From Chlorohelix sp037138995 (GTDB lineage: Bacteria > Chloroflexota > Chloroflexia > Chloroheliales > Chloroheliaceae), in the NCBI RefSeq assembly GCF_037138995.1, contig NZ_JBAXHI010000015.1:1-64000 (forward strand): a stretch of DNA of 64,000 nt, given 5' to 3'. Of this stretch, positions 35,647-44,001 are shown in pieces (position 1 is the stretch's first letter; each line of letters starts with the position of its first letter). The translations under genes and the position numbers were made by a program. The notes below the pieces were generated by a model that did no database searches, was not told where the DNA came from, and saw only the letters and a program-made list of their open reading frames with translations.

Positions 35647-36561
35647 CTAATTCCCTGAACGCCATTGTGCCACCAGATTATTAACATGTTTGATATAGGC
35701 GGTTGGGTTATTATTATCGGCAGCAGGCGCATAAACGGGAACAATTTTCTCAACAGTATTCAATTTCCAACCGTCCACATATAGATTTTTGATAAGTTTG
35801 TACCAGTCCTCGATACCTGCATCCCAACCGGGATATTTACGGAAGCCTTGATAATTCTCATAACCGGGTGTGACGCGAATATTGCCAATGGATTTGGTTA
35901 CGGTAGCTATTCCTTGTGTGCCGGCTGAACTTTCGTGGATGAAGAAAGCAAGCGCGTATGCCGGATTGATACCGTACTTGATACCCAAATCATACATAGT
36001 TCGTCCCATTCCGGTTGCAGGAGATTTATAGCTGCTGAGAACCGAGTCAATCTTTTCAGGGCTGATGCTGGGTGCGCCTAAAATGGTGCCTGTTAAGTTT
36101 TGGTTAGAAATCTGCCCAACATTACTTTGACCAAAAGTAGTGTAACGTGGCGCTTGCGCTGTAGCGTTCTGAATCCAACCAAAGAAAATTACTGCCAAAA
36201 ATAAGCCCAGCCCTATTGTAAAAACCCAGCCTATCGCTTTTCGGTAGGGCGAATTTTGGTACAGGTTAACCATAAGAGCCTTTAGCTCGTAAAAGCTGTT
36301 TTGGGGGAAAACTGTTGAATGTAACATCTCATTTACTTCATAGTTTGCCCATTGGCGGTTATAGGGTTGTGCTTGATGTATTGTATCCTCATAAGTGTAG
36401 CTCCCTTTTGGAGCTACTTTGAATGGTTCCGGTTGATAAATGACTTTGATACTTGCCGGACGGGCTGTGGGAGGTCTTTTTCTCTCAACGCGCCGAGGTT
36501 TGTAATCTTGCTCTTCCTCATCCCAGTAATCCCATGTTCTGGCTGTAGCTTCTCGCCCCAC
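35647..36561 (-). CDS. Membrane-anchored glucosaminidase-like protein
   Basis: A 304-residue protein. About 105 polar residues precede one helix (about 110-130), and the outer domain (180-304) is of the mannosyl-glycoprotein endo-beta-N-acetylglucosaminidase (FlgJ/LytG) type. That domain reads DLGIKYGINPAYALAFFIHES, with the likely catalytic Glu210, then GNIRVTPGYENYQGFRKYPGW and a C-terminal YAPAADNNNPTAYIKHVN block. It should cut peptidoglycan. Placed between the VirB4-like and FG-GAP-like genes, with 10- and 37-base gaps, it may open the wall for a membrane complex; this is inference. Confidence 0.78.
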   Translation of the reverse strand: MGREATARTWDYWDEEEQDYKPRRVERKRPPTARPASIKVIYQPEPFKVAPKGSYTYEDTIHQAQPYNRQWANYEVNEMLHSTVFPQNSFYELKALMVNLYQNSPYRKAIGWVFTIGLGLFLAVIFFGWIQNATAQAPRYTTFGQSNVGQISNQNLTGTILGAPSISPEKIDSVLSSYKSPATGMGRTMYDLGIKYGINPAYALAFFIHESSAGTQGIATVTKSIGNIRVTPGYENYQGFRKYPGWDAGIEDWYKLIKNLYVDGWKLNTVEKIVPVYAPAADNNNPTAYIKHVNNLVAQWRSGN

Positions 36562-36571
36562 TGAGCGCCTC

Positions 36572-37369
36572 CTACTTTTTCATAATCCGGCGAACTTCAT
36601 CGCCAGATGCCGGGCGGAATTTGCCGCTATCGTTCATATAAACCAATTCTGAACCATCCACAGTTGCTATCAGGTCAACATGCCCGTCAGCATTTACATC
36701 TTCAAGTCGGATTTTGACCGGAGTTAGGTCAGCGTTTTTCCCAAAAAGACGAGGTCCTTTGATAACAGTCATTTTTGCCGTATCTCCACCGGGGATTTCG
36801 TAGATGTTAACTTCCCCATTGATGTTTTGGGCAATAAAGTTAGTGGCTTGTCCGGTTTGCTCGTTATGCCCTACCCAGCCGCTAAGCTGCATAGTGCGCG
36901 GTCTGCCGTAAGTCATATCATCCTGCCACGTATTCCACCAACCGATTACGGTGGTTATCAATAAAATCATTGTAGTTATTGCGACCAAGCCCCCTATTAC
37001 CGACAACAACATTTTATAAGGCGCAATATTAGATAAGCTAAGTTTATCAAGAATAGCAAAACGATTATTTATCGTTTTAGGCTGAGGGCGATTATAACGG
37101 GGCGCGGGTAAAGCCCTACCTTGGGGCGGCATCATAGCCCGTGGCGGTACATTCGCACGAGCATGCATTGGTGGCGCTACGTTTGGCAGTGGGCGTGGCA
37201 TATTCACACGAGCGGCTGTACTTTCACCCTGCCCGATTACATTAACTCTGTAAGTAGGCATAGCCATTCTTGGCGTTCCCGGTACATTGGCATGTCGGGG
37301 TAAGGGTTGATTCTCATCTTCTTCAAAATCATCATAATGCGAGTAATTGCGAGCCGGATTAGCCATCAT
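36572..37369 (-). CDS. Single-pass membrane protein with FG-GAP/VCBS-like outer domain
   Basis: A 265-residue protein. The first ~105 residues are proline- and arginine-rich with repeated APP/RPLP patterns and look disordered. One helix lies near 116-145. The outer part has a beta-propeller-like repeat ending VKIRLEDVNADGHVDLIATV, whose DVNADGHVD is a calcium-type FG-GAP loop. I do not recognise a named family. It is the first gene of the VirB4-like operon and follows a good promoter. Confidence 0.65.
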   Translation of the reverse strand: MMANPARNYSHYDDFEEDENQPLPRHANVPGTPRMAMPTYRVNVIGQGESTAARVNMPRPLPNVAPPMHARANVPPRAMMPPQGRALPAPRYNRPQPKTINNRFAILDKLSLSNIAPYKMLLSVIGGLVAITTMILLITTVIGWWNTWQDDMTYGRPRTMQLSGWVGHNEQTGQATNFIAQNINGEVNIYEIPGGDTAKMTVIKGPRLFGKNADLTPVKIRLEDVNADGHVDLIATVDGSELVYMNDSGKFRPASGDEVRRIMKK

Positions 37370-37491
37370 CGTTAACTCCTTTTTAGGTTAGGACCTGCTT
37401 GTGGTTTGTGAGCAATAGCAGGTGAGCATAGGTATAGGACGAATTTTAGTTTTTATCCTAATTTTACAGAACATAAAGCCTAAAATACAAA

Positions 37492-37518
37492 TGTTCTAAT
37501 TACCATGTATATAGAACA
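37492..37518. promoter_or_regulatory. Inverted repeat TGTTCTA-N13-TAGAACA over the -10 box (possible operator)
   Basis: TGTTCTA at 37492-37498 and TAGAACA at 37512-37518 are perfect inverted copies and cover the -10 of the operon promoter. Further GTTCT/AGAAC half-sites lie at 37468-37473 and 37555-37560. A repressor such as a LexA-like or competence regulator is possible, but I cannot name it. Confidence 0.45.
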
Positions 37519-37536
37519 ATTATGCGGATTTGTCAA
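37508..37536 (-). promoter_or_regulatory. Promoter of the VirB4-like operon
   Basis: On the minus strand TTGACA (37536-37531), a 17-base spacer and TATATA (37513-37508), about 140 bases before the start at 37369. Confidence 0.6.
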
Positions 37537-37594
37537 GAGGTTTTCCGTAAATTCGTTCTAAATTCCTTATGGGGTTTAAAAGCTAATAGAAAAT

Positions 37595-37612
37595 GCCTCT
37601 ATAATTAGAGGC
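37595..37612 (-). terminator. Intrinsic terminator after the chlorophyll synthase gene
   Basis: GCCTCTA and TAGAGGC pair perfectly around a 4-base loop; on the minus strand the next bases are ATTTTCT. Confidence 0.6.
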
Positions 37613-37646
37613 AAAGAAAGAAGACCGGATTAGAGTGATAATGAGG

Positions 37647-38648
37647 CTAAAATGTCAGTACGCTCACCACCAGCATACCTGTTACGAAGAATATCTGGCT
37701 GTGAGAGTTGTACCAGATGGCTTTTGCCAAGGGCTTTTCAAGAAAGGACTTCTGGTAAAATAATTGCGGCAACATCAGCAGCAAAACAACGGCTGCCGCG
37801 AGAAAATGGTGGTCGGCTAAGATGAGATATGCAATTACTGCCAATTGTGCGCTATCTATTAGGGCGCATGTTATTCTGGCAGCAATGCGCGTGCCGTAAA
37901 CCACCGGGACGCTTGGCAATTTGAGCGCGTAATCTCCCACGATGCTTTTAAAATCATTAGAAATCATTATGCCGGTAGCGCCGAGCGAATAGATAGATAT
38001 TATAATCAATACTCGTGGGCTGATTTCTCCAAAAATGCTGGCGGCGGCTAACCACGGGAACGCAATATAAGAGACTGCGCTGGTGAGTGGACCGAGCCAC
38101 GTAAAACGCTTGAGCCGTAGCGGTGGTGCGCTATAAGCGTGTGCTAACCCTATTCCTGCCAGTGAAAGAAAAAACACTACTGTGCCAAGATAGTATGCCG
38201 ATAATAAGCCTAAAAAGCCCAAGCATCCGATAATGCGGTAGGTTTCCATGAGGGTGATACGTAGGCTTGGAATTGCTCTTGATGGCTCGTTAACCGCATC
38301 CACTTCGCGGTCGAAATAGTCATTTATTGCCTGACCCATTCCACACAACAGCGGTCCGGATAAAATTAAACCAACTAATAGCTTTAAAAGAATTTCCAAA
38401 TCGAGTCGCAAACCGCCTGTTCCTACTGCACCGCACAGGAACGACCAAACCACCGGAACCCAAGTAATGGGTTTCATTATGCTGATGTAAATACTCCAGC
38501 GCAGTTTGGCTATTTCAGCAGGTTTAACTTCTTGCGTTTTTCGCACAACCACCTGTGCGCTTTGATTGACTTCGTAATCACTATCAGGTGGTGTGTCGGA
38601 AGGATTTATAATTTGCAGATGCGGGTGTTTTTTTCGCTCGTTGTTCAT
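37647..38648 (-). CDS. (Bacterio)chlorophyll synthase, UbiA family (BchG/BchK/ChlG-type)
   Basis: A UbiA-superfamily prenyltransferase with about eight helices. The first Asp-rich motif is INDYFDREVDAVNEPSRAIPS and the second region is NDFKSIVGDYALKLPSVPV; the NEPxRxIPS and NDFKSxxGD forms are those of chlorophyll synthases rather than of ubiquinone or protoheme enzymes. It attaches phytyl, geranylgeranyl or farnesyl to a (bacterio)chlorophyllide in the membrane. Which pigment (BChl a, c or other) is not decided by sequence. The ATG at 38648 is chosen; a TTG 8 codons upstream has no better ribosome-binding site. No other bch gene adjoins it here. Confidence 0.85.
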   Translation of the reverse strand: MNNERKKHPHLQIINPSDTPPDSDYEVNQSAQVVVRKTQEVKPAEIAKLRWSIYISIMKPITWVPVVWSFLCGAVGTGGLRLDLEILLKLLVGLILSGPLLCGMGQAINDYFDREVDAVNEPSRAIPSLRITLMETYRIIGCLGFLGLLSAYYLGTVVFFLSLAGIGLAHAYSAPPLRLKRFTWLGPLTSAVSYIAFPWLAAASIFGEISPRVLIIISIYSLGATGIMISNDFKSIVGDYALKLPSVPVVYGTRIAARITCALIDSAQLAVIAYLILADHHFLAAAVVLLLMLPQLFYQKSFLEKPLAKAIWYNSHSQIFFVTGMLVVSVLTF

Positions 38649-38815
38649 GGGATAATGGCTTTCTAAAGGCAAAAAGACAAGTTTACTCAGGATATTGCCA
38701 TGTTAGCATAGGCAATATCAGACTCCCGTAGTAGAGGCTACACCTACGGCGTATAAGTTTGATGGCTGCGAACCTTGTTTTTTAAGCCTTATTTAAGGTA
38801 ATACAGGCGCAGCGA

Positions 38816-39592
38816 TTAGGCCGGAGCTTCCACCTTATGTGTCGGGTTATCGTAGTCGCTATAACGTATCTCGGCATCGTTGCTTCCACTTTTAACCTGA
38901 ACCAGAGCTACTTGAAAAGTTTGTTTATCATACTTATAGGTCAGGCGGGTCTTATTAATCGTTGTGCTTAATGCGGAGGCGCTATCGGTTTCTATGGCGA
39001 AAACGCCCACATCTTTGCCATCGAGCTTCTCATCGTTTTGGGAGTAAAAGAGGCTACCGGCGAGATTAGACGGTATTACTTCATTCAGGCGTGCAGTTAT
39101 ATCGGATAAGGAGGAGTCGCCTGAGTTTTTCTGCCAAGTCTTGCCGTCCACACTAAAGTAAAAATCCTTGCCTATCAGCACAACCTGAGCTTTTTGACCC
39201 CCGGTTTCAAGATTTCCCGAAATGCGATCTGGCTTAACAAATACTCCGCTCAAACTAACTCCTGTGGATACCACCGAGAAGCGATATGAATTAGCTTTTC
39301 CGGTTGCTTCAAACACTTTCTTAAATACTTCCAAACTACCGCTGTAGTTGCCGGATGCCGGAATAGTTATGATATTTGAGGGAACTGCGCTACTTGCGGT
39401 GTTGGCAATAGCAATAGTAGTTACAGGGGCAACCCCTGATGTTACCTGAACAGTAGCTATGGTTGTTACCGTCCGATTAGGGGCAGGAGAAGGCGATTTT
39501 ACTGCTGTTGGGTTATCCTCACTGCAAGCAACAAGCAATATACAACAACTCAAGAGTATTAGAATATAGATTTTCTTCAATTTGACCCCCAT
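38816..39592 (-). CDS. LppX/LprG-like lipoprotein
   Basis: A 258-residue exported lipoprotein. The signal peptide ends in the lipobox LVACSED, then a ~60-residue Ser/Thr/Pro/Val linker leads to a domain with VFEATGKANSYRFSVVSTGV, LIGKDFYFSVDGKTWQK and IETDSASALSTTINKT. This is the pattern of the LppX_LprAFG family, whose fold has a hydrophobic pocket for lipids. Role here unknown. Start taken as ATG at 39592; a TTG four codons later is possible. It has no close neighbour on its strand. Confidence 0.7.
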   Translation of the reverse strand: MGVKLKKIYILILLSCCILLVACSEDNPTAVKSPSPAPNRTVTTIATVQVTSGVAPVTTIAIANTASSAVPSNIITIPASGNYSGSLEVFKKVFEATGKANSYRFSVVSTGVSLSGVFVKPDRISGNLETGGQKAQVVLIGKDFYFSVDGKTWQKNSGDSSLSDITARLNEVIPSNLAGSLFYSQNDEKLDGKDVGVFAIETDSASALSTTINKTRLTYKYDKQTFQVALVQVKSGSNDAEIRYSDYDNPTHKVEAPA

Positions 39593-39656
39593 ATTTAAGT
39601 ATCATATTTGTAGTGCTTAGTTTAGCTTCTTGTGGCTCAGATTTCAAGAAAAACAA

Positions 39657-39680
39657 AAGAGCAGCCAACCGACTGCTCTT
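39657..39680 (-). terminator. Intrinsic terminator after rmlB
   Basis: AAGAGCAG (39657-39664) pairs with CTGCTCTT (39673-39680). On the minus strand the stem is followed by TTGTTTTTC. Confidence 0.8.
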
Positions 39681-39705
39681 GAAATTAATCTATCTCTAAT
39701 TATGC

Positions 39706-40713
39706 CTAGCGATTGACATACTGGCGTTGGTAGTATTCTTGGAACTCACCTGATTTAAGCGGTCGCCACCACTCCTCGTTTTTCAAGAACCACTCGACAG
39801 TCTGACGCATTGCCGTTTCAAAAGTGAATTGTGGCTCCCAACCCAATTGGCGAATTTTGGTGGTATCCAACGAATAACGGCGATCATGACCGGGGCGGTC
39901 TTTAACGTATTTGATAAGGTCAAGCGGTTTTCCGGTTAATTCAAGAACCTTATGAGTTATTTCAAGGTTGGTGCGTTCGTTGCCACCCCCCACATTATAA
40001 GCCTCACCGAGTTGCCCCTTGTGTAGCACTAGGTCTATCCCACTGCAATGATCCAACACGTAAATCCAGTCGCGAATCTGCTGCCCATCACCGTAAACCG
40101 GAACCTGAATATTATCAATTACATTGGTAATAAAAAGCGGGATAAGCTTTTCAGGATACTGATAAGGTCCATAATTGTTGCTACCGCGTGTAATCAGCAC
40201 AGGAACGCCATACGTGACATAGTAAGCGTGTGCCATAAGCTCTCCGCCTGCTTTACTGGCAGAATAGGGGCTGCGTGTTTCGAGGCGGTCGCCTTCTTTA
40301 GAAGAACCTTGCGGAATATGTCCGTAAACCTCATCGGTGGAAATTTGCACAAAACGTTCTACCGCATATTTTTTGGCGGCTTCCAGAAGTACGAAAGTGC
40401 CGTACACATCGGTCATAATGAATTGACCAGGTTGTTCAATTGAGCGGTCAACATGGCTTTCGGCGGCAAAATTCAAAACATATTGGCAATCTTGCATTGC
40501 CTTATCAACTGCCACCGGGTCGGCAATATCGCCTTTTACAAAGGTATACCGCTCTCCATAATTTTGTTCAATATCTGCCAGATTTGCCAAATTACCAGCG
40601 TATGTCAATTTATCTAACACTACCACATGATAGTCAGGGTATTTTTCAAGCATATAGCGGACATAATTCGAGCCTATAAAGCCCGCACCGCCAGTAATTA
40701 AAACTTTCTTCAT
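39706..40713 (-). CDS. rmlB: RmlB, dTDP-glucose 4,6-dehydratase
   Basis: A 335-residue extended SDR. It has VLITGGAGFIGSNYVRYM, NFAAESHVDRSIEQPG, the catalytic STDEVYGHI and YSASKAGGELMAHAYYVTYG with the YxxxK pair, and TRGSNNYGPYQYPEKLIP. It converts dTDP-glucose to dTDP-4-keto-6-deoxyglucose. It follows rmlA by 28 bases, so the two supply dTDP-deoxysugars, perhaps rhamnose for the glycosyltransferases at 28833. rmlC and rmlD are not in the window. Confidence 0.97.
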   Translation of the reverse strand: MKKVLITGGAGFIGSNYVRYMLEKYPDYHVVVLDKLTYAGNLANLADIEQNYGERYTFVKGDIADPVAVDKAMQDCQYVLNFAAESHVDRSIEQPGQFIMTDVYGTFVLLEAAKKYAVERFVQISTDEVYGHIPQGSSKEGDRLETRSPYSASKAGGELMAHAYYVTYGVPVLITRGSNNYGPYQYPEKLIPLFITNVIDNIQVPVYGDGQQIRDWIYVLDHCSGIDLVLHKGQLGEAYNVGGGNERTNLEITHKVLELTGKPLDLIKYVKDRPGHDRRYSLDTTKIRQLGWEPQFTFETAMRQTVEWFLKNEEWWRPLKSGEFQEYYQRQYVNR

Positions 40714-40741
40714 AAAGCTTATCTAACTCTCCTGTAAAAGA

Positions 40742-41806
40742 TTAAAGAATTCCTACCCGGCTGTTATCGCCCAGTAATAGTTTTAAGGCTTTGGGTTTGA
40801 TGGGCGATTTTTCCACTACCACGTTTCGCCCTATAAGACTATCCTCAATCCGGCTGGGTATATCGTGAATTTGGCTGTTTTCAAGAATAATGCTATGCTC
40901 TACTTCGCTATCGCTAATGGTGCAGTTATGATTAATCGAAGTATATGGTCCTACGTAACTGTTAATAATTCGGCAACCCCTACCGATAATTGTCGGACCA
41001 CGCACCACACTATTAATGATTTCGGCTGATTGTTCGATAACCACCTTGCCTTCAACACGGCTATCTTTATCTACATAGCAGGAAACGTTGCGTTCTAGCC
41101 GGTCTAAAATGAGACGATTTACCTCTAGCATATCGGCTTGTTTCCCTGTATCCACCCACCAGCCATCCAAAACAAAAGGCTTTACATCATAACCGTTAGT
41201 CACTAGGTATTGAATAGCATCGGTGATTTCCAGTTCGCCGCGCCAACTTGGTTTTATTTCGTTAACTGCTGTGAATATATTGTGGTCGAACATATAAACG
41301 CCCACCAACGCTAGGTTGCTCGGTGGGTCTGCTGGCTTTTCAATTAGGCTTACCACCCTATCCCCCGCTAAAACTGCAACACCATAACTTTGAGGGTTAG
41401 TAACTTCCTTTAATAAAATCTGGCAGTTGCACTTGCCTGTTTTAAAATCCTCAACCAAGGGGCGAATACTTTGTTCAAGCATATTGTCGCCCAAATACAT
41501 TACAAACTGATCATCTCCAAGAAATTCGTGTGAGATTTTTACGGCGTGCGCCAATCCTAACGGCGCATCTTGTTGAATATAGGTTATTTTTGCGTTCCAC
41601 TTTTCGCCGCTACCAACAGCAGTTTTTACCTCGGCAGCAGTATCGCCAACTACAATCCCAATTTCGGAAATACCAGCTTCCACAAGGTTTTCTATGGTAT
41701 AGAACAATACAGGCTTGTTAGCTACAGGCACAAGTTGTTTGGCGCTGGTATAGGTTAGGGGGCGCAGCCGCGTACCTTTTCCGCCGCTGAGGATTAATCC
41801 CTTCAC
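40742..41806 (-). CDS. rmlA: Glucose-1-phosphate thymidylyltransferase, long form with left-handed helix domain
   Basis: A 354-residue nucleotidyltransferase. It begins VKGLILSGGKGTRLRPLTYTS with the signature loop, and has YLGDNMLEQSIRPLV, LIEKPADPPSN and EITDAIQYLV. The C-terminal ~110 residues form hexapeptide repeats of the left-handed beta-helix type. This long form is typical of archaea, actinobacteria and Chloroflexota. The GTG at 41806 is chosen because AAAGGAGG lies about 10 bases before it; a TTG 7 codons upstream would put that site inside the gene. It is the first gene of the rmlA-rmlB pair. Confidence 0.93.
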   Translation of the reverse strand: MKGLILSGGKGTRLRPLTYTSAKQLVPVANKPVLFYTIENLVEAGISEIGIVVGDTAAEVKTAVGSGEKWNAKITYIQQDAPLGLAHAVKISHEFLGDDQFVMYLGDNMLEQSIRPLVEDFKTGKCNCQILLKEVTNPQSYGVAVLAGDRVVSLIEKPADPPSNLALVGVYMFDHNIFTAVNEIKPSWRGELEITDAIQYLVTNGYDVKPFVLDGWWVDTGKQADMLEVNRLILDRLERNVSCYVDKDSRVEGKVVIEQSAEIINSVVRGPTIIGRGCRIINSYVGPYTSINHNCTISDSEVEHSIILENSQIHDIPSRIEDSLIGRNVVVEKSPIKPKALKLLLGDNSRVGIL

Positions 41807-41862
41807 GCTGGAGAGTCCTCCTTTCAAGATGACAATTAGATTAACGTAAATTTGTGCATACT

Positions 41863-41901
41863 GGTTAAGGGATAATTATACTACGCAATTATCCCTTAAC
41901 C
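41863..41901. promoter_or_regulatory. 15-bp perfect inverted repeat over the rmlA promoter
   Basis: GGTTAAGGGATAATT (41863-41877) and AATTATCCCTTAACC (41887-41901) are exact inverted copies with a 9-base loop. On the minus strand a TATAAT (41880-41875) falls inside, 70 bases before rmlA. No T-run follows on either side, so an operator is more likely than a terminator, although it also lies just after the SRAP gene end. Confidence 0.5.
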
Positions 41902-41977
41902 GAATCAATTTTACGCAAGGCATACTAAAATCCTGTGAGTTTATATATTCAGCTATATTACAACAACTACACCTTGC

Positions 41978-42667
41978 TTAATGCAAAGGTTCGATTAGTT
42001 CGGGGGTATTATTATAGGGAGAATTTACCTGATTTGAGACTAGATGCGCTACCATTAGTTTTGGTGGGAAGGGTTTGAGTATAGAAAGAACCTTTGCAGG
42101 GTTGGTGTTGGTGGTATCTAGCCAGATACTTTCAAATTCTTCCGGTAGAATTACTGCCATTCGATTATGCAAGGGCTTGATAAGCTCGTTTGCTTCCGTT
42201 GTAATTATGGTAAAACTATATAGTTCTTGCCCATGCTCATCTCTCCATATATCGTACAAACCCGCCATTGCAAAGAGGGGTGCCTCATTTCCTTGCAGGT
42301 AGATAAAATAAGGGATTTTTGGGGCTTTAACTAATTCTGGCTTTTTCCATTCAAAGAAGCCATTTGCTGGTATAAGGCAATGTTGTGTTCTAAAAGGTTT
42401 ACGGAAAGCGGGTTTGGTTTCGATTCCTTCAACCCTAGCGTTAATTGTTGAATAATTGGCTTTGGGTTCTTTTGACCAACTTGGTATCAAGCCCCATTTC
42501 ATTAACTTTATTTGTCTGCCTTTTTCACTCGCAACTATAACAGGGCAAGTTTGGCTAGGCGCTATATTGAAACTTGGCGCAAAATCAATATTACTAAACA
42601 TAGCCTGAGCAGTAAACCGCTCTTCAATGTAATCTATGCTGGCTTTCAGGGCAAATCGACCACACAT
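41978..42667 (-). CDS. SRAP-family protein (YedK/HMCES), abasic-site DNA-protein crosslinker
   Basis: A 229-residue SOS-response-associated peptidase-fold protein. MCGRFAL gives the catalytic Cys2, the Asn is in TINARVEGIETKPAFR, the Glu in PANGFFEWKK and the His in LHNRMAVIL. Family members crosslink to abasic sites in single-stranded DNA and so shield them. It is divergent from the CarH-type regulator gene across a 274-base region. Full length. Confidence 0.95.
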   Translation of the reverse strand: MCGRFALKASIDYIEERFTAQAMFSNIDFAPSFNIAPSQTCPVIVASEKGRQIKLMKWGLIPSWSKEPKANYSTINARVEGIETKPAFRKPFRTQHCLIPANGFFEWKKPELVKAPKIPYFIYLQGNEAPLFAMAGLYDIWRDEHGQELYSFTIITTEANELIKPLHNRMAVILPEEFESIWLDTTNTNPAKVLSILKPFPPKLMVAHLVSNQVNSPYNNTPELIEPLH

Positions 42668-42722
42668 ATAATTTTCTCCATTCGCCTATAAGGTATTTAA
42701 GCAAAACTCTCATATAATTAAT

Positions 42723-42765
42723 CTACAGATTGGACAGCAAAGACTACAAAGTATCAATAACTACA
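42723..42765 (+). promoter_or_regulatory. CTACA direct repeats upstream of the CarH-type gene
   Basis: CTACA occurs at 42723, 42744 and 42761, with a related GGACA at 42732 and a further TACA at 42787, all just upstream of the -35. Thermus CarH is known to bind repeated TACA-like motifs, so this could be an autoregulatory site; the uneven spacing (21, 17) weakens the case. Confidence 0.3.
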
Positions 42766-42795
42766 GCAGTACCGATAAAAATGTTATACAATATC

Positions 42796-42823
42796 TTGAC
42801 AGAGTAATGCTGCGTGATATTAT
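42796..42823 (+). promoter_or_regulatory. Promoter of the CarH-type regulator gene
   Basis: TTGACA (42796-42801), 16-base spacer, TATTAT (42818-42823), about 120 bases before the start. Confidence 0.6.
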
Positions 42824-42941
42824 TTTAGTATAAAGAATTATAATTACTTCCATAATACTCTCAAAGCGATAATTGCAAAAGGCTGGCAAAATAAACTGAG
42901 AAGCTGCAACAGGTAGCTTTCCTTCAAAGGAACATTTCAAA

Positions 42942-43952
42942 ATGTTAGAAAACACCCTCGATCTGCCTATTTATAGTATTAAAGCGGTGGCACATATGGC
43001 AGGTATTACCGAACCTACTCTACGCGCTTGGGAGAAACGCTACAAAATTCTCACTCCACAGCGGACTGAGAGTGGGCATAGGCGTTATACCAAGCGAGAT
43101 ATTTATCGGGTTATGTGGCTGAGTAATCGCCTTGAAGAAGGAATGTCAATTAGCCAAGCCAGCGCTCTTTTACAAGCACAGCCGGAAGAAACTGTTCAGG
43201 ATATGTTGCAGTATGAAAATCGCCAATCTCGTGCCACTTCTACGAAAACCAGCGGAAAAGGAAGCCACCCGAAGATTGCTCGTTTGAGTGAAATACGTTC
43301 TTTGAGCGTACTTGGCAATGAATTGATGAATGCTTTCCTTCAGTTTGATGAACTGACTGCTGATAACCTTATTTCTGAAGCAGCCGGATTTTATTCACCT
43401 GAAGAAGTTTGTGTAGATTTAATGCAAGCGGTACTATATGAAATCGGTGATCGCTGGATGCGTAATGAAGTAACAGTTGCTACCGAACATTTTGCCAGCA
43501 ATATCTGCCGCACTCGTCTAAACGCGATGATTAATTCGCTACCGGTTCAGGAAACAGGTCCTCTAATTCTGACAGGTTGCGCTCCTCACGAATTTCATGA
43601 AGTAGGGGTAGTGATGACTAGCTTCTTTCTTCGTAGAAATGGCTGGCGGGTGCTTTATCTAGGGCAAAATGTACCTGCCCTTGACCTAGAAAAAGATTTG
43701 CGCCGTCTGAAGCCTTCTATGGTAGTATTTTCAGCAAGTCGTTCTGAAACCGCTATTGCGCTGCATCAAGAAATATTACCGGTGATAGAAAGAGTAAAGC
43801 AATACTGGCTGCCCGGTCTTATTTTTGCCTATGCCGGTCGTGCTTTCACCGAAGACTCGAATCTGCATGCACTTTTCAAAAGTGCGGTTTATTTTGGTGA
43901 TGAAGGACGACAGAGCGTGGCATTAGTACAAAAACTCTTGTCAAAAGATTAG
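42942..43952 (+). CDS. MerR-type regulator with cobalamin-binding domain (CarH-like photoreceptor)
   Basis: A 336-residue protein. Residues 9-75 are a MerR winged helix (YSIKAVAHMAGITEPTLRAW, then GHRRYTKRDI). Residues 120-200 are the four-helix B12 cap with W172-x9-E182-H183. Residues 205-330 are the B12-binding Rossmann domain with E217-x-H219-xx-G222, where His219 would be the lower ligand. This is the complete CarH signature. CarH proteins bind DNA with adenosylcobalamin in the dark and let go in light, usually controlling carotenoid genes. Targets here are unknown. It is convergent with the yihY-cobUCS operon. AAAGGAAC lies before the ATG. Confidence 0.93.
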   Translation: MLENTLDLPIYSIKAVAHMAGITEPTLRAWEKRYKILTPQRTESGHRRYTKRDIYRVMWLSNRLEEGMSISQASALLQAQPEETVQDMLQYENRQSRATSTKTSGKGSHPKIARLSEIRSLSVLGNELMNAFLQFDELTADNLISEAAGFYSPEEVCVDLMQAVLYEIGDRWMRNEVTVATEHFASNICRTRLNAMINSLPVQETGPLILTGCAPHEFHEVGVVMTSFFLRRNGWRVLYLGQNVPALDLEKDLRRLKPSMVVFSASRSETAIALHQEILPVIERVKQYWLPGLIFAYAGRAFTEDSNLHALFKSAVYFGDEGRQSVALVQKLLSKD

Positions 43953-44001
43953 CTAATTCTGAAAGCAAAAACGCGGGGCGTAGGTAAAACTTGTGCCTTT
44001 T

